Below, one piece after another: positions 8,951 through 22,886 of a stretch of DNA of 64,000 bases. Numbering within the stretch: the first letter of the stretch is position 1; each line of letters opens with the position of its first letter. The notes beneath the pieces are model-generated. The model saw only the letters and a list, made by a program, of their open reading frames with translations. It was not told the origin of the DNA and made no database searches. Both the position numbers and the translations under genes were made by a program. The stretch is from Ectobacillus ponti (GTDB lineage Bacteria > Bacillota > Bacilli > Bacillales > Bacillaceae_G), in contig NZ_JANCLT010000010.1 in the NCBI RefSeq assembly GCF_024294785.1, positions 42,532-106,531 on the forward strand, in the 5' to 3' direction.

Positions 8951-10072
8951 TTATCGCACGGCACAACGGTTTGGTCCAATCTCCATTTCCCGTTGTTCTT
9001 CTGTATCCGGGGTGATTCTGCCCATATTTGTCTGACGGATTTCCTGATAAGCGTTTGGCTGCGGCGGCAGATTCTCTGTCACCGTCTTCCGAAATTCCGC
9101 TTCCTTCTCAATGGTCAAGCCGTGGTTTTGCTTATACAGTACACCCAGCTTTTCAGACACACTTCCATCCTCATTCATCTCATGGATACCCATGAAGTGT
9201 GCCGGCAGCACCAGCAGGTCATCAGCCAATTCCTTATAACGGCCGTACAGGGTTTCACGCAAATCGCTTACCCAATCCTGTGCCATTCCCGCCAAATCCG
9301 GGCGTCCAATGGAATCAATGAACAAAATATCCCCTGTCAGCAAGTATTGGTCGTCAATGATAAAGGAGGTGCTGCCAATTGTATGCCCTGGTGAGTACAA
9401 GGCTTCAATCTTTGTACCCCCTACGGTAACCATGTCACCATTTTGAATCGGCTTGTACGGGAAGACAACCTCTTCTGCGTCCTTTGGCGGAAGATAATAC
9501 ACAGCACCGTATCTTTCAGCCAGCTTGCGGCCGCCGGAGATATGGTCCGCATGCAGATGCGTATCAATTATGTGCTTGATGTCTACGTTTTGTTTGTTGG
9601 CAAACTGTTCATACGTCTCAATCATGCGGTTCGTGTCAATAAGGGCACCCTCGCCGTTTGAAACGATAAAATAGGATAAACAGCCTTTGCCCAGACGGAC
9701 AAACTGGTACAAAGCACCGCCATTCTTCAATCCGCCAACCTTGACCGGCTCCAGGTATTCACTCCATGCCTTCATTCCGCCGTCAATGGAATATGCCTCA
9801 AAGCCCGCCTCTTCCAGCATTTCGGCCACCATTTCAGAAGAACCGCCTTTTGCACAGACAACATAAACCGGTTTGCCCGCAGGGAGTTGATCCTGGATGG
9901 ATTCAACTCCATCTAAAAGGTCAAAATATGGCGCATTCATCACCTCAACACCCTTACCCTCAATCTTCCAATCATTAAAATCCCCAGTATTGCGGGCATC
10001 GAGAATGAACATCTCTTCCCTGGCAATTACCTTTTTTGCAATCTCCTGTACAGATATAGACTTTGCTGCCAT
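8951..10072 (-). CDS. yrkH: Rhodanese-metallo-beta-lactamase fusion, probable persulfide dioxygenase (YrkH-like)
   Basis: 373 residues. N-terminal rhodanese domain (about 5-110) with Cys73 in CAKGGSS, then a metallo-beta-lactamase domain (about 120-330) with THLHADH (171-177), downstream His at SPGHT and an Asp in LTGDILF. This metal set matches ETHE1/CstB-type persulfide dioxygenases, which oxidise persulfide to sulfite or thiosulfate. Domain order is the reverse of S. aureus CstB, where the MBL domain comes first. The start at ATG 10072 follows GGGGAGGAG. The start overlaps the glutaredoxin-like gene by 46 nt. Fe(II) use and substrate are inferred from family. Confidence 0.87.
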   Translation of the reverse strand: MAAKSISVQEIAKKVIAREEMFILDARNTGDFNDWKIEGKGVEVMNAPYFDLLDGVESIQDQLPAGKPVYVVCAKGGSSEMVAEMLEEAGFEAYSIDGGMKAWSEYLEPVKVGGLKNGGALYQFVRLGKGCLSYFIVSNGEGALIDTNRMIETYEQFANKQNVDIKHIIDTHLHADHISGGRKLAERYGAVYYLPPKDAEEVVFPYKPIQNGDMVTVGGTKIEALYSPGHTIGSTSFIIDDQYLLTGDILFIDSIGRPDLAGMAQDWVSDLRETLYGRYKELADDLLVLPAHFMGIHEMNEDGSVSEKLGVLYKQNHGLTIEKEAEFRKTVTENLPPQPNAYQEIRQTNMGRITPDTEEQREMEIGPNRCAVR

Positions 10073-10314
10073 CTCCAATCTCCTCCCCATTCCTTTTGTA
10101 ATGCTTCCACAATTGCATCCGGATCGAATCCGATGACCCATTGGCCGTTCATTTCGGTTTGCGGCACACCCATCTGCCCAGTCGTCGCCACCAGCTTCCG
10201 TGCTGCAGCAGCATCACGCTGCACATTCACTTCCCGGAACGGAATTCCTTGCTCCTGCAGAAGGTTTTTCACCATCGGGCAGATACTCGTTGTGTATACC
10301 GTTACCTGATTCAT
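10027..10314 (-). CDS. Glutaredoxin-like protein with a single active-site Cys
   Basis: 95 residues, thioredoxin fold of glutaredoxin/NrdH size. The motif is CPMV (Cys12), so the second Cys of CxxC is replaced by Val. The cis-Pro loop (GVPQTE) and C-terminal IGFDPDAI are retained. A monothiol form cannot make an internal disulfide and would work by mixed disulfide or persulfide, fitting a role in releasing sulfur from TusA, DsrE or rhodanese proteins. The last 46 nt overlap the start of the yrkH-like gene. In Bacillaceae the small thiol partner would be bacillithiol. Confidence 0.8.
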   Translation of the reverse strand: MNQVTVYTTSICPMVKNLLQEQGIPFREVNVQRDAAAARKLVATTGQMGVPQTEMNGQWVIGFDPDAIVEALQKEWGGDWRWQQSLYLYRRLQKR

Positions 10315-10326
10315 GCTTCGCCCTTC

Positions 10327-10716
10327 TTAGAACGTTAGTGTAACATCAGCATCCTTGGCGTATGTCAGGAACGTCACTGCACCACCGACTTCAATGCCAT
10401 CGACAAAATGCTCCTTCTCCAAACTCATAACATCCATTGTCATTTGACATGCAATAAACTTGACGCCCATCTCCTGTGCCATGCTGACCAAGTCTGCAAT
10501 CGGCGGTACGTTTGCCTTTTGGAATCCTTCTTGGAAATGCTCCCGGCCGGCCGGCAGCGGCAACTGCTTATGACCCTCTTTATGAATGAGATTGAGCCCT
10601 TCAAATGTAAAAAAAATTTCCACATGTGCATCCGTAGCTGCCGCTGCGGTTGCAATATTAAACACCTTATAGGCATCAAACAGACCGCCGTTCGCGGCAA
10701 TAATCGCAACTTTCAT
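10327..10716 (-). CDS. yrkE: DsrE-family sulfur carrier, short form (YrkE-like)
   Basis: 129 residues, DsrE fold. Conserved Cys90 lies in ACQMTMDVM, the same context as Cys120 of the longer paralogue. It is encoded 12 nt after the TusA-rhodanese fusion, its probable partner. AGGAGGAGTACAC lies before the ATG. The two DsrE paralogues in adjacent operons suggest two parallel relays. Confidence 0.87.
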   Translation of the reverse strand: MKVAIIAANGGLFDAYKVFNIATAAAATDAHVEIFFTFEGLNLIHKEGHKQLPLPAGREHFQEGFQKANVPPIADLVSMAQEMGVKFIACQMTMDVMSLEKEHFVDGIEVGGAVTFLTYAKDADVTLTF

Positions 10717-10728
10717 GTGTACTCCTCC

Positions 10729-11301
10729 TTAGGATTGTGTTGTATGAAGCGGACCCGTCCATCCCGTCATGCCGGGCACCACATTCTTTACTTGGAAGCC
10801 ATGCTGCGCCAGCTTTTGTGCTGCAAGGTCACTGCGGCTTCCAGTCCGGCATATCACATACATTTCCTCATCACGGTTCAGCTCTGCAAAGCGTTCCTCC
10901 AGTTCACCAAGCGGAATGGATACTGCATCAGGTATATGGCCAAAGGCGTATTCCGCCGGCTCCCGTACGTCCAAAATAGAGATTTTTTCCGGTCCTTCTA
11001 CTTTTTGGCGCAGTTCCTCCAAACTGATGATATGTGGATGCTGTTTCTCTGCACTTGTCTCCTCACTGCTGGACTTGCGCAAGTAGTGCTTCAATACATT
11101 TCCCTCTTCAATCGTTCCTAAATATTGATGGCCTGTGCTAGCTGCCCATGCCTTCAGATCAGCAGTAGATCCTTTGTCAGTAGCCTGCACCTCCATCACC
11201 TGTCCAGGCGCCAATTCCGTCATTGCTTTTTTCGTTTTTACAATGGGCATCGGGCACGAAAGCCCCTTTGCATCCAGAGTTTGATTTGCTGTAATGTGCA
11301 T
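10729..11301 (-). CDS. yrkF: TusA-rhodanese fusion protein (YrkF-like)
   Basis: 190 residues. TusA domain at residues 1-75 (DAKGLSCPMPIV, Cys16), a short charged linker, then a rhodanese domain (about 88-190) with CRTGSRS (Cys151) and ILDVRE. Both cysteines needed for intramolecular persulfide transfer are intact. It resembles B. subtilis YrkF and part of S. aureus CstA. First gene of the second sulfur operon. AAAGGAGGGATG precedes the ATG, and two palindromic probable CstR sites lie 60-110 nt upstream. Confidence 0.92.
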   Translation of the reverse strand: MHITANQTLDAKGLSCPMPIVKTKKAMTELAPGQVMEVQATDKGSTADLKAWAASTGHQYLGTIEEGNVLKHYLRKSSSEETSAEKQHPHIISLEELRQKVEGPEKISILDVREPAEYAFGHIPDAVSIPLGELEERFAELNRDEEMYVICRTGSRSDLAAQKLAQHGFQVKNVVPGMTGWTGPLHTTQS

Positions 11302-11361
11302 GCCTGCATCCCTCCTTTATGGTTAGCTTGCTTTGTATCACCTGTTTCATACAGCCGTCTT

Positions 11362-11410
11362 TACCCCTGAGGGTATGATACCTTTCAAAAAAATATACCC
11401 CTTTAGGTAT
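11362..11410 (-). promoter_or_regulatory. Two probable CstR operators upstream of the TusA-rhodanese operon
   Basis: TACCCCTGAGGGTA (11362-11375) and ATACCCCTTTAGGTAT (11395-11410), about 33 bp apart centre to centre, or roughly three helical turns. Both match the ATACCCC/GGGTAT form. A weak promoter (TTGCGC, 17 nt, TACTAT) can be drawn just upstream. The rest of 11302-11637, toward the divergent permease gene, shows no further gene or clear signal besides the permease ribosome site. Confidence 0.65.
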
Positions 11411-11637
11411 ATGTATATAGTAGCGCACAGCGAATAGGAGCGCAAGTATTTTTTCTTGGCCCTCATCTCCTCCCTCGTTTACAGTCATGTACGAACAAAT
11501 AGACATCACGTACACTGCTCAATACAAATTTCCAATATCCAGCTAAAAAGCTGCCTCACCATCTTTTTCATAGGACACTCACCATCTCCACTCCCGCCCA
11601 TATGCTATATCACTACACATAAAGGAAGTGATATAAC

Positions 11638-13041
11638 ATGGGCATTGAATTAACTGCGCTTCACTGGCTGTACGTCCTCTTTCTTCTTATTATTATCGGC
11701 TGCTTCCTCTTGCGTAAGGACACGACACTTGTCTCCATCGTCATGATTTTCCTGCTTGCGCTCACCGCCACCGGCTCCATCAGCCACAGCATCAGCAGCA
11801 TTTTCACCAGTTTTATTTACGCAATCACAGAACTCCTGCCTACCATTCTGATTATCTCGGTCATTGTGGCCATGAGCAATCTTCTGATCCGAACCGGCAT
11901 TAACGATGTCATGATTTCACCGTTCGCTTCGCTCATCCGCACGCCGACACTGGCGTACTGGGTGACCGGTCTCCTGATGATGGTGATCTCTCTTTTCTTC
12001 TGGCCGTCTCCGGCTGTTGCCCTGATGGGTGCAGTGCTGCTTCCAGTTGCCGTGCGTGTAGGTCTCCCGCCAATCGGCGTAGCCATGGCGATGAACCTGT
12101 TCGGCCACGGCATCGCCCTGTCCGGCGACTTTGTGATTCAAGGCGCGCCGAAGTTGACGGCTGATGCGGCCGGCATTCCAGTTGCCGACGTTGTGTCCGC
12201 CAGTGTTCCGCTTGTCATTGTGATGGGGATTGTCACAACCATTACCGCCTTCTTCCTGCTGCGCCGGGACATGAAGCGCGGCACACTGGCCGACACCACT
12301 GTGGAGGCCCCCGCTTCCGCTGCCGCAGCTGTCGAAGCTGGTGAACAGCCAAGCTTGAGCACTGGCTGGAAGCGCTTGCTCGCCTTCCTCATTCCTGTTT
12401 TGTATGCAGTCGACATCTACCTCATGCTGCACTATAAGCTGCAGGGCGGCGATGCCACCGCGCTGATTGGCGGCACCACAGTCGTCATCATGCTCTTCAT
12501 TCTTTTGTTGTCCTACAGAAAAACTGCGCTGGCCCAGACAACGAGCTATTTCATTGAAGGGCTGCAGTTTGGCTTTAAAATCTTCGGCCCCGTCATCCCA
12601 ATTGCTGCTTTGTTCTACTTGGGTGACAGCGGTTTCGTAAAAATTGTCGGCGAGTACTTGCCAAAGGGATCAAATGGCATTATTAATGACCTTGGCGTCG
12701 CCTTGTCCCATGCTGTCCCAGTCAATGCCAATGTCGCGGCCATCACACTGACAGCAGTGGGTGCGGTTACAGGGTTGGATGGCTCCGGCTTCTCCGGTAT
12801 CTCCCTGGCCGGCTCCATCGCCAACCTGTTCGGCACAGCCATCGGCGGCGGTGTCGCCACACTGACAGCTCTCGGCCAAATTGCAGCGATATGGACGGGA
12901 GGCGGGACCCTCATCCCTTGGGCCTTAATTCCGGCAGCCGCCATTTGCAAAGTGGATCCGTTTGAGCTCGCCCGGCGCAACTTCCTGCCTGTTGTCATCG
13001 GCCTTATTGCCACCACCATCGTTGCCATGTTCCTGCTGTAG
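11638..13041 (+). CDS. Multi-pass membrane transporter of unidentified family
   Basis: 467 residues with about 11-12 hydrophobic helices and a polar, Ala-rich cytoplasmic loop near residues 215-245. Re-entrant-looking Gly/Ser/Pro segments (FFWPSPAVALMGA, LFGHGIALSGDF, GLDGSGFSGISLAGS) recall ion-transporter superfamily symporters for organic anions. I do not recognise the family with confidence. AAAGGAAGTG lies 8 nt before the ATG. It is monocistronic, on the plus strand, and ends at a terminator shared with pyrE. Its position next to the sulfur operons may be coincidental. Confidence 0.8.
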   Translation: MGIELTALHWLYVLFLLIIIGCFLLRKDTTLVSIVMIFLLALTATGSISHSISSIFTSFIYAITELLPTILIISVIVAMSNLLIRTGINDVMISPFASLIRTPTLAYWVTGLLMMVISLFFWPSPAVALMGAVLLPVAVRVGLPPIGVAMAMNLFGHGIALSGDFVIQGAPKLTADAAGIPVADVVSASVPLVIVMGIVTTITAFFLLRRDMKRGTLADTTVEAPASAAAAVEAGEQPSLSTGWKRLLAFLIPVLYAVDIYLMLHYKLQGGDATALIGGTTVVIMLFILLLSYRKTALAQTTSYFIEGLQFGFKIFGPVIPIAALFYLGDSGFVKIVGEYLPKGSNGIINDLGVALSHAVPVNANVAAITLTAVGAVTGLDGSGFSGISLAGSIANLFGTAIGGGVATLTALGQIAAIWTGGGTLIPWALIPAAAICKVDPFELARRNFLPVVIGLIATTIVAMFLL

Positions 13042-13200
13042 GTCCAAACAGAACTGTGTCCAGCTGCGGCGCAGAGCCTGTTGGAAGAAATGATGTGAAA
13101 AATTCTGTCGGAGCCCACAAATGCGCATGCAGATATGCTTGTAAAAGTGTTGGTGCAATTGCTCATCGCATTGGCAATCTGTCTTGAAATTCTGTAATGA

Positions 13201-13235
13201 AAAAAGGAAGCTGCGGTTGACAGCTTCCTTTTTTC
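13201..13235. terminator. Bidirectional terminator between the permease gene and pyrE
   Basis: AAGGAAGCTG and CAGCTTCCTT form a 10-bp stem with a 7-nt loop, flanked by A and T runs so that it works in both directions. It ends the pyrimidine operon on the minus strand. The stretch 13042-13200 holds nothing recognisable. Confidence 0.9.
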
Positions 13236-13864
13236 TTATGCTTGCAGCCAGGATTCATCGGCCGGATTTCGGCGCCACTGCTGCAGCTTTGCCAAATCTG
13301 CCTCAGCAATCAGCTCTTTCGCAGCTGCAACTTCAATTAATGCCGAGTAATCGCTGAGTGCATACGCTTCAGTCCCCGCTTCCGCCAGCCGCTTTTGGCC
13401 GGCCTCCAATTCGTAGGAAAAGATGGCTGCAATGCCCAGCACTTCACAGCCGGCCTCGCGCAATGCTTCTACACAAGTAATTGCGCTGCCGCCTGTTGAA
13501 ATCAAATCCTCCACAACAACAACCTTTTGGCCAGGCTTCACCTGTCCTTCGATTTGATTGCCTTTGCCATGCGCCTTCGCTTTGCTCCGTACATAGCACA
13601 TCGGCAGGTTCATCAAATCACTTACCCAGGCTGCGTGTGCAATGCCGGCTGTTGCTGTTCCCGCAATGACCTCAACATCTGGAAAATGCGTTTGAATGAG
13701 ATCCTTCAGCCCTGCCGCAATGTCTTTTCTCACCTCTGGATAGGACAGTGTCAGACGGTTATCACAGTAAATGGGAGACTTGATGCCGGATGACCAGGTG
13801 AATGGCTCATTCGGGCGCAGGAATACGGCTCCAATGTTTAATAGATGTGCTGCAATTTGCTGCT

Positions 13865-13868
<4 letters not shown>
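13236..13868 (-). CDS. pyrE: Orotate phosphoribosyltransferase
   Basis: 210 residues, cytoplasmic. Converts orotate and PRPP to OMP. The PRPP-binding motif appears as [14 protein letters not shown], and the N-terminal [11 protein letters not shown] is typical of Bacillus PyrE. Start at ATG 13868, with GGGAGG 10 nt upstream; it overlaps the pyrF stop as ATGA. Last gene of the pyr operon. Confidence 0.97.
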
Positions 13869-16254
<2,386 letters not shown>

Positions 16255-16258
<4 letters not shown>

Positions 16259-19200
16259 GAGTATACCGCCTCAGAGCGCTTTGGAAACTGCACATCCCGC
16301 ATCTGCACTGCTGAGAAGGTCATAGATTCCAAGACCCCAAGAATTGCTCTTGTCGTATCAAGGGAAGTTAAGCAAGCCACACCGTTTTCAACAGACTCGC
16401 GGCGGATACGGAAGCCATCGCGCGCAGGCTGCTTTCCTTTTGTCAGCGTATTGATGACAAACTGTGCTTTTCCTTGGCGGATGATGTCCAGCAAATTGTA
16501 GTCCTCCGCGTCAATTTTATTGACAATTTGCACTGGAATGCCGTGCTGCATCAATGTTTTCGCTGTTCCATCTGTCGCCAGAATGTTATAGCCGATATCA
16601 TAGAAGCGGCTGGCAATCTCGATGGCCTCTTCCTTATCCTGATCTGCCACTGTAATGATGACAGAGCCGTGTGTCGGGATGCTGATGCCGGCTGCCACCA
16701 AGCCTTTGTACAGCGCCTTTTCCAGTGTTGTGTCTTTGCCCATGACCTCGCCTGTAGATTTCATTTCCGGCCCGAGCGTAGTATCTACAGAACGCAGCTT
16801 CGCAAAGGAGAAGACAGGTGCCTTCACATATACTTCACGGCGCTCCGGATGGTACCCTGTTTCGTAGCCAAGGTCGCGCAGGCTGCTGCCCAGAATAACC
16901 TTGGTTGCCACGTTTGCCATCGGTACGCCGGTAATCTTACTGAGGAATGGCACTGTACGGCTGGAACGCGGATTCACTTCCAGTACATATACCTCGTCCT
17001 TGAACACAACAAACTGGATGTTCAGGAGTCCTACGATGTTCAAGCCTTTTGCAAGGGAAACCGTATGCTTGATGATTTGCTGCTTGATTTTCTCAGACAA
17101 GCTTTGCGGCGGATACACGGCAATTGAGTCGCCGGAGTGTACGCCCGCGCGCTCAATATGCTCCATAATGCCCGGGATATATACATCCTTGCCATCAGAA
17201 ATCGCATCTACTTCAATTTCCTTGCCGACCATATAGCGGTCAATCAGCACAGGCTGATCTTCATGCACTTTCACTGCATTTTTCATGTAGTGCAGCAATT
17301 CTTCGCTGCGGTACACAATTTCCATCGCGCGGCCGCCGAGCACGTAGGATGGACGCACCAGTACCGGGTATCCAATTTCTTCCGCGATGACAATTGCCTG
17401 CTCCACTGTTGTCGCAGTCTTACCAAGAGGCTGCGGAATGCCCAGCGCTGTCAGAGATGCTTCGAACTTATCCCGGTCCTCTGCACGATCCAGGTCCTCC
17501 AAGGATGTACCAAGGATTTTAACGCCGCGTGCCTGCAAACCTGCCGCCAGATTGATGGCTGTTTGGCCGCCGAACTGGACAATGACGCCCTCCGGCTTTT
17601 CCAAATCGATAATGTGCATAACATCTTCAAGTGTCAGTGGTTCAAAGTACAGTTTGTCAGAGATACTGAAGTCTGTGGAAACTGTTTCCGGGTTATTGTT
17701 AATAATGATAGCTTCATAGCCTGCTTCTTTAATGGCCCAGACAGAGTGAACAGTCGCATAGTCGAATTCCACGCCTTGCCCAATTCGGATTGGTCCGGAG
17801 CCGAGAACAACAACACTCTTGCGTTCTGTTACTACAGATTCATTTTCATCCTCATATGTGCTGTAGTAATACGGCGTCGCAGACTCGAACTCAGCAGCGC
17901 ATGTATCTACCATCTTATATACCGGTACTACTTGGAGAGACTTGCGCAGTTCGTATACCGCCAGCTCAGTCATACCCCAAACGGCTGCGATGTAACGGTC
18001 GCTGAAGCCCATTTCCTTCGCCTGCTGGAGCACAGATGCATCTCCCTGATTCTGGCGAAGTGTCTCTTCCATTGCCACGATGTTTTGCAGCTTATGGAGG
18101 AAGAAATAGTCGATTTCACTCCACTCATGAATATCCTGCAGACTGATGCCTTGACGGATTGCCTCTGCCACAACAAACATGCGCTCATCATCTGCTTTGG
18201 CGATGCGCTGCTTCATTGTTTCATGATCCAGCTCCTTCAGGTGGGCCATTTCCACATGATACACACCCAGCTCCAAGGACCGGACTGCCTTCAGGATGGA
18301 TTCTTCAAATGTACGGCCGATGGCCATAACCTCACCTGTTGCCTTCATCTGTGTGCCAAGCAGGCGGTTTGCAGATTCAAACTTATCGAACGGCCAGCGC
18401 GGGATTTTTGCGACAATATAGTCAAGCGCCGGTTCGAAGCACGCGTATGTTTTCTTTGTCACCGGGTTCACAACCTCATCCAGCGTCAAACCAACGGCAA
18501 TCTTTGCTGCCAGCTTGGCAATCGGGTAGCCCGTCGCCTTCGATGCAAGTGCAGAGGAGCGGCTTACACGCGGATTTACCTCGATGACATAGTATTGAAA
18601 GCTGTATGGGTCCAGCGCCAGCTGTACGTTACAGCCGCCTTCAATGCCAAGTGCGCGGATAATTTTTAAGGATGTGTTCCGCAGCATTTGGTACTCACGG
18701 TCGCTGAGTGTTTGGCTTGGCGCCACAACGATGGAATCGCCAGTGTGCACCCCAACCGGATCAAAGTTTTCCATGTTGCAAACTACAATCGCGTTATCGT
18801 TTGCGTCACGCATTACCTCATATTCAATCTCTTTGAAGCCGGCAATGCTTTTCTCAAGCAAGCATTGCGTCACCGGGCTGTGCTTCAGGCCGCTGGAAAC
18901 AATTTCAATCAGCTCTGCTTCGTTTGTGCAGATTCCACCGCCTGTACCGCCGAGCGTAAATGCGGGGCGCACAATAACAGGATAGCCGATTTCATTTACA
19001 AAGGAGTATGCTTCCTCAAGCGTATGGATGATGACACTGTCCGGCACCGGCTCATTGATTTCCTTCATCAGCGTACGGAACAAGTCGCGGTCTTCCGCTT
19101 TTTCAATTGCTTGCAGCTTTGTGCCAAGAATTTCCACACCGCATTCTTCCAGAATGCCGGACTTTGCCAGTTCAACTGCCATGTTCAAGCCCGTCTGGCC

Positions 19201-19473
19201 GCCAAGCGTCGGCAGAATGGCATCCGGGCGCTCTTTGCGGATAATTCGGCTGACAAACTCCAGTGTCAGCGGTTCAATATACACTTTGTCAGCTGTAGCG
19301 GTATCCGTCATGATGGTGGCTGGGTTGGAGTTTACCAAAATAACCTTGTAGCCTTCCTCCTTCAAAGACTGGCACGCCTGTGTGCCGGAGTAGTCAAACT
19401 CGGCTGCCTGCCCGATGATGATCGGCCCGGAGCCGATTACAAGGATTGTGTTAATATCTAAGCGTTTTGGCAT
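16255..19473 (-). CDS. carB: Carbamoyl phosphate synthase, large subunit (pyrimidine-specific)
   Basis: 1072 residues, the usual length. Two ATP-grasp halves are each introduced by a near-identical segment (GSGPIIIGQ near residue 14, GSGPIRIGQ near residue 560), followed by a C-terminal MGS-like allosteric domain. Makes carbamoyl phosphate from bicarbonate, ATP and ammonia tunnelled from CarA. Called pyrAB in Bacillus. It overlaps carA by 16 nt. Confidence 0.97.
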
Positions 19474-20551
19474 AGCTCTTCCCCTTCCTTCTTACAGTTT
19501 GCAATCATCGTTAAGAATTGATTGAACAGGTTGTTTGCATCCTCCGGTCCAGGAGAGGCTTCCGGATGGTATTGCACGGTGAATGCCGGCACTTCCTTAT
19601 GGCGCAATCCTTCCACTGTGCCATCATTCAGGGCAACATGCGTAATTTCCAGCGGTGTGCCGACAACAGATTCCGTTGCTACTGCATAGCCATGGTTTTG
19701 TGCCGTAATTGCAACCTTGCCTGTTTCCAGGTGCTTTACCGGGTGATTGGAGCCGCGGTGGCCGAATTTCAGCTTCACGGTGTCTGCGCCGCAGGACAGC
19801 GCAAACAGCTGGTGTCCCAAGCAAATGCCAAACAGCGGAACTTTGCCCAGTAATCCCTGAATCATGGAAATGGCTTCCGGTACATCCTTCGGATCCCCTG
19901 GTCCGTTGCTCAGCATAATGCCGTCCGGCTTAAAGCGCAGGATTTCCTCTGCTGTTGTGTGATAAGGTACAACAATTACATCGCAGCCGCGGTTGTTCAG
20001 CTCACGCAGGATGCCATGCTTCATACCGTAATCCACCAGCACAACGCGGTAGCCGCGTCCCGGGCTTGGATAAGCTTCCTTCGTGGATACTCGCTTTACA
20101 TGATCCGTGAACACAGTCGCCTTCAGTTGGCTGATCACTTCTTTCACGTCCACATCCATGTCACACAGACGGCCGCGCAGTGTCCCGTGCTCGCGAATGA
20201 TGCGGGTCAGCTTTCTTGTGTCAATGCCTGACAAGCCCGGGATGTTCCGCTCCTGCAAATAAGCGCCAAGTGTCAGCTCATTTCGGAAATTGGAGGGATA
20301 CTCGCACAACTCCTTGACAATGAGTCCATGAATGGAGGGATGAATGGTTTCAAAATCATCGCGGTTAATCCCGTAGTTGCCGATTAACGGGTACGTCAAG
20401 GTCACGATTTGGCCGCAATAGGACGGATCAGATAAAATTTCCTGGTACCCTGTCATTCCTGTGTTAAATACAACTTCGCCGGATTTTTCAATATCTCCGC
20501 CGAATGCTTTACCGACGAATATCGTTCCATCTTCTAAAATGAGCTGTCTGT

Positions 20552-20555
<4 letters not shown>
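19458..20555 (-). CDS. carA: Carbamoyl phosphate synthase, small subunit (glutaminase)
   Basis: 365 residues. N-terminal CPS small-subunit domain ([19 protein letters not shown]), then a class I glutamine amidotransferase with nucleophile Cys in FGICLGHQL and the His-Glu pair in QYHPEASPG. Supplies ammonia to CarB. I place the start at GTG 20555, which overlaps the pyrC stop as GTGA, follows AAAGGAG and aligns with B. subtilis PyrAA; an upstream ATG gives an unlikely extension. Confidence 0.96.
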
Positions 20556-22742
<2,187 letters not shown>

Positions 22743-22795
22743 TCATTCCTGTTTTTTATCATACTACAACAGAATTTTTATAACAATACCTGAAT

Positions 22796-22876
22796 AAAAA
22801 TACCCTAGCCTTTGCGAGGCTAGGGTGTAAGAAAGAGAAGCAGCTTACACCCTTGGACAGCCTCACAGGACTTCCT
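22796..22876 (-). promoter_or_regulatory. PyrR attenuator 3 (between pyrP and pyrB)
   Basis: On the minus strand a PyrR-binding loop (AAGTCCTGTGAGGCTGTCC, 22874-22856) is followed by a terminator, ACCCTAGCCT paired with AGGCTAGGGT (22826-22802), then TATTTTT. Bound PyrR-UMP stabilises the anti-antiterminator and lets the terminator form. Confidence 0.92.
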
Positions 22877-22886
22877 TAAAAGGTGA

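Noticed and set aside
16474-18669. Long plus-strand open frames across carB (one over 500 codons)
   Set aside because: They are antisense shadows of a well-conserved, GC-rich gene; the residues are Cys/His/Arg-rich and show no domain.
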